DNA of 14,593 bases, taken from NCBI GenBank assembly GCA_019105125.1, contig JAHRWO010000139.1:1-14593 (forward strand), written 5' to 3'. Of the stretch, positions 14,402 through 14,593 are shown one piece after another; the first letter of the stretch is position 1; each line of letters begins with the position of its first letter. The notes beneath the pieces were generated by a model. It had not been told where the DNA came from, did not search any database, and saw only the letters and a program-made list of their open reading frames with translations. The stretch comes from Flavobacterium sp. GTDB taxonomy: Bacteria; Bacteroidota; Bacteroidia; Flavobacteriales; Flavobacteriaceae. A program made the translations under genes and the position numbers.

Positions 14402-14593
14402 ATGAATAAACTAAAATCCTACTTCCTGTTTTCAAGAGAACACAGAAGTGGGATTTTTTTGTTATTTGCTATCATTATTGCAGTTCAATTAGGTTATTTT
14501 TTTCTAAAAGATAGTTTTATTTCAAAAACTACTACTGCAGAAGATAAAGCTTGGTTGTCAGTGCAAAATGAAATTGATAGTTTAAAAAATATG
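14402..14593 (+). CDS. N-terminus of a probable helix-hairpin-helix (ComEA-like) protein (3' truncated)
   Basis: The frame runs open from the ATG to the window end (64 residues). YFLFSREHRSGIFLLFAIII (7-26) and the following AVQLGYFFL form a basic N-terminus plus one membrane helix (about 17-35), then a polar segment with AWLSVQNEIDSLKNM. This matches my recollection of Flavobacteriaceae proteins with an F-x-F-S/N-R/K-E-x-RSGIF start, a single membrane helix and C-terminal helix-hairpin-helix DNA-binding repeats. Those repeats would lie beyond the window, so the assignment is provisional. The gene lies ten bases after the small transporter-associated protein and no convincing promoter was found between them, suggesting co-transcription. 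A terminator-like hairpin spans codons 4-20. Confidence 0.6.
   Translation, partial: MNKLKSYFLFSREHRSGIFLLFAIIIAVQLGYFFLKDSFISKTTTAEDKAWLSVQNEIDSLKNM
14413..14460 (+). terminator. Terminator-like hairpin inside the start of the HHH-protein gene
   Basis: 14413-14425 pairs with 14445-14457 over 13 positions with one G-U. After a bulged C the stem continues (14427-14433 with 14438-14444, one mismatch) to an AAGA loop. Seven T (14454-14460) follow on the 3' side. It has intrinsic-terminator form but lies within a coding region, so it may end most transporter transcripts or act as an attenuator for the gene it sits in. Confidence 0.65.

Overview
The window looks like chromosomal DNA from the Bacteroidota, most probably a Flavobacterium or close relative (family Flavobacteriaceae). 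The base composition is AT-rich. Leaders carry the Bacteroidota -7 promoter element TANNTTTG and lack Shine-Dalgarno sequences. Lineage-typical families are present: SusC/SusD, a type IX secretion tail, a Porin_10-type protein, a GLPGLI-like domain and DUF2851. No tRNA, rRNA, CRISPR array, insertion sequence, integrase or attachment site was seen, and no gene-free stretch exceeds 300 bases.

Layout. (1) 1-77: last codons of an upstream protein, ending in what reads as a type IX secretion C-terminal sorting signal. (2) 136-5573: a three-gene operon of a SusC-type TonB-dependent transporter, a SusD lipoprotein and a Calx-beta-like lipoprotein, closed by a strong terminator at 5578-5610. This is an outer-membrane uptake locus without any degradative enzyme in view, so its substrate cannot be named. 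(3) 5653-7584: an outer-membrane porin-like beta-barrel whose promoter and start codon lie in an 18-base perfect inverted repeat. (4) 7669-9030: a cystathionine beta-synthase/cysteine synthase with a CBS pair, ending in a bidirectional terminator shared with the convergent gene. (5) 9064-10752, minus strand: a secreted PNGase F-like N-glycanase with an N-terminal GLPGLI-like domain. (6) 10821-12340: DUF2851 and a small PspC protein, divergent from the glycanase through overlapping promoters. (7) 12419-14593: a LeuT-type sodium-coupled amino-acid transporter with an unusual periplasmic domain, a 51-residue single-helix protein overlapping its stop codon, and the start of a probable helix-hairpin-helix (ComEA-like) protein whose first codons contain a terminator-like hairpin.

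Most units look monocistronic or short, each with its own -7 element 18-27 bases before the ATG. Three in-frame TTG codons that could be taken as earlier starts (5632, 7645, 10764) lie inside promoter elements, so the downstream ATGs were chosen. The most novel parts are the transporter's inserted domain with its coupled small protein, the terminator-like hairpin inside a coding start, the palindromic promoter of the porin gene, and the GLPGLI-like/N-glycanase fusion that lacks one of the three classical acidic catalytic residues.
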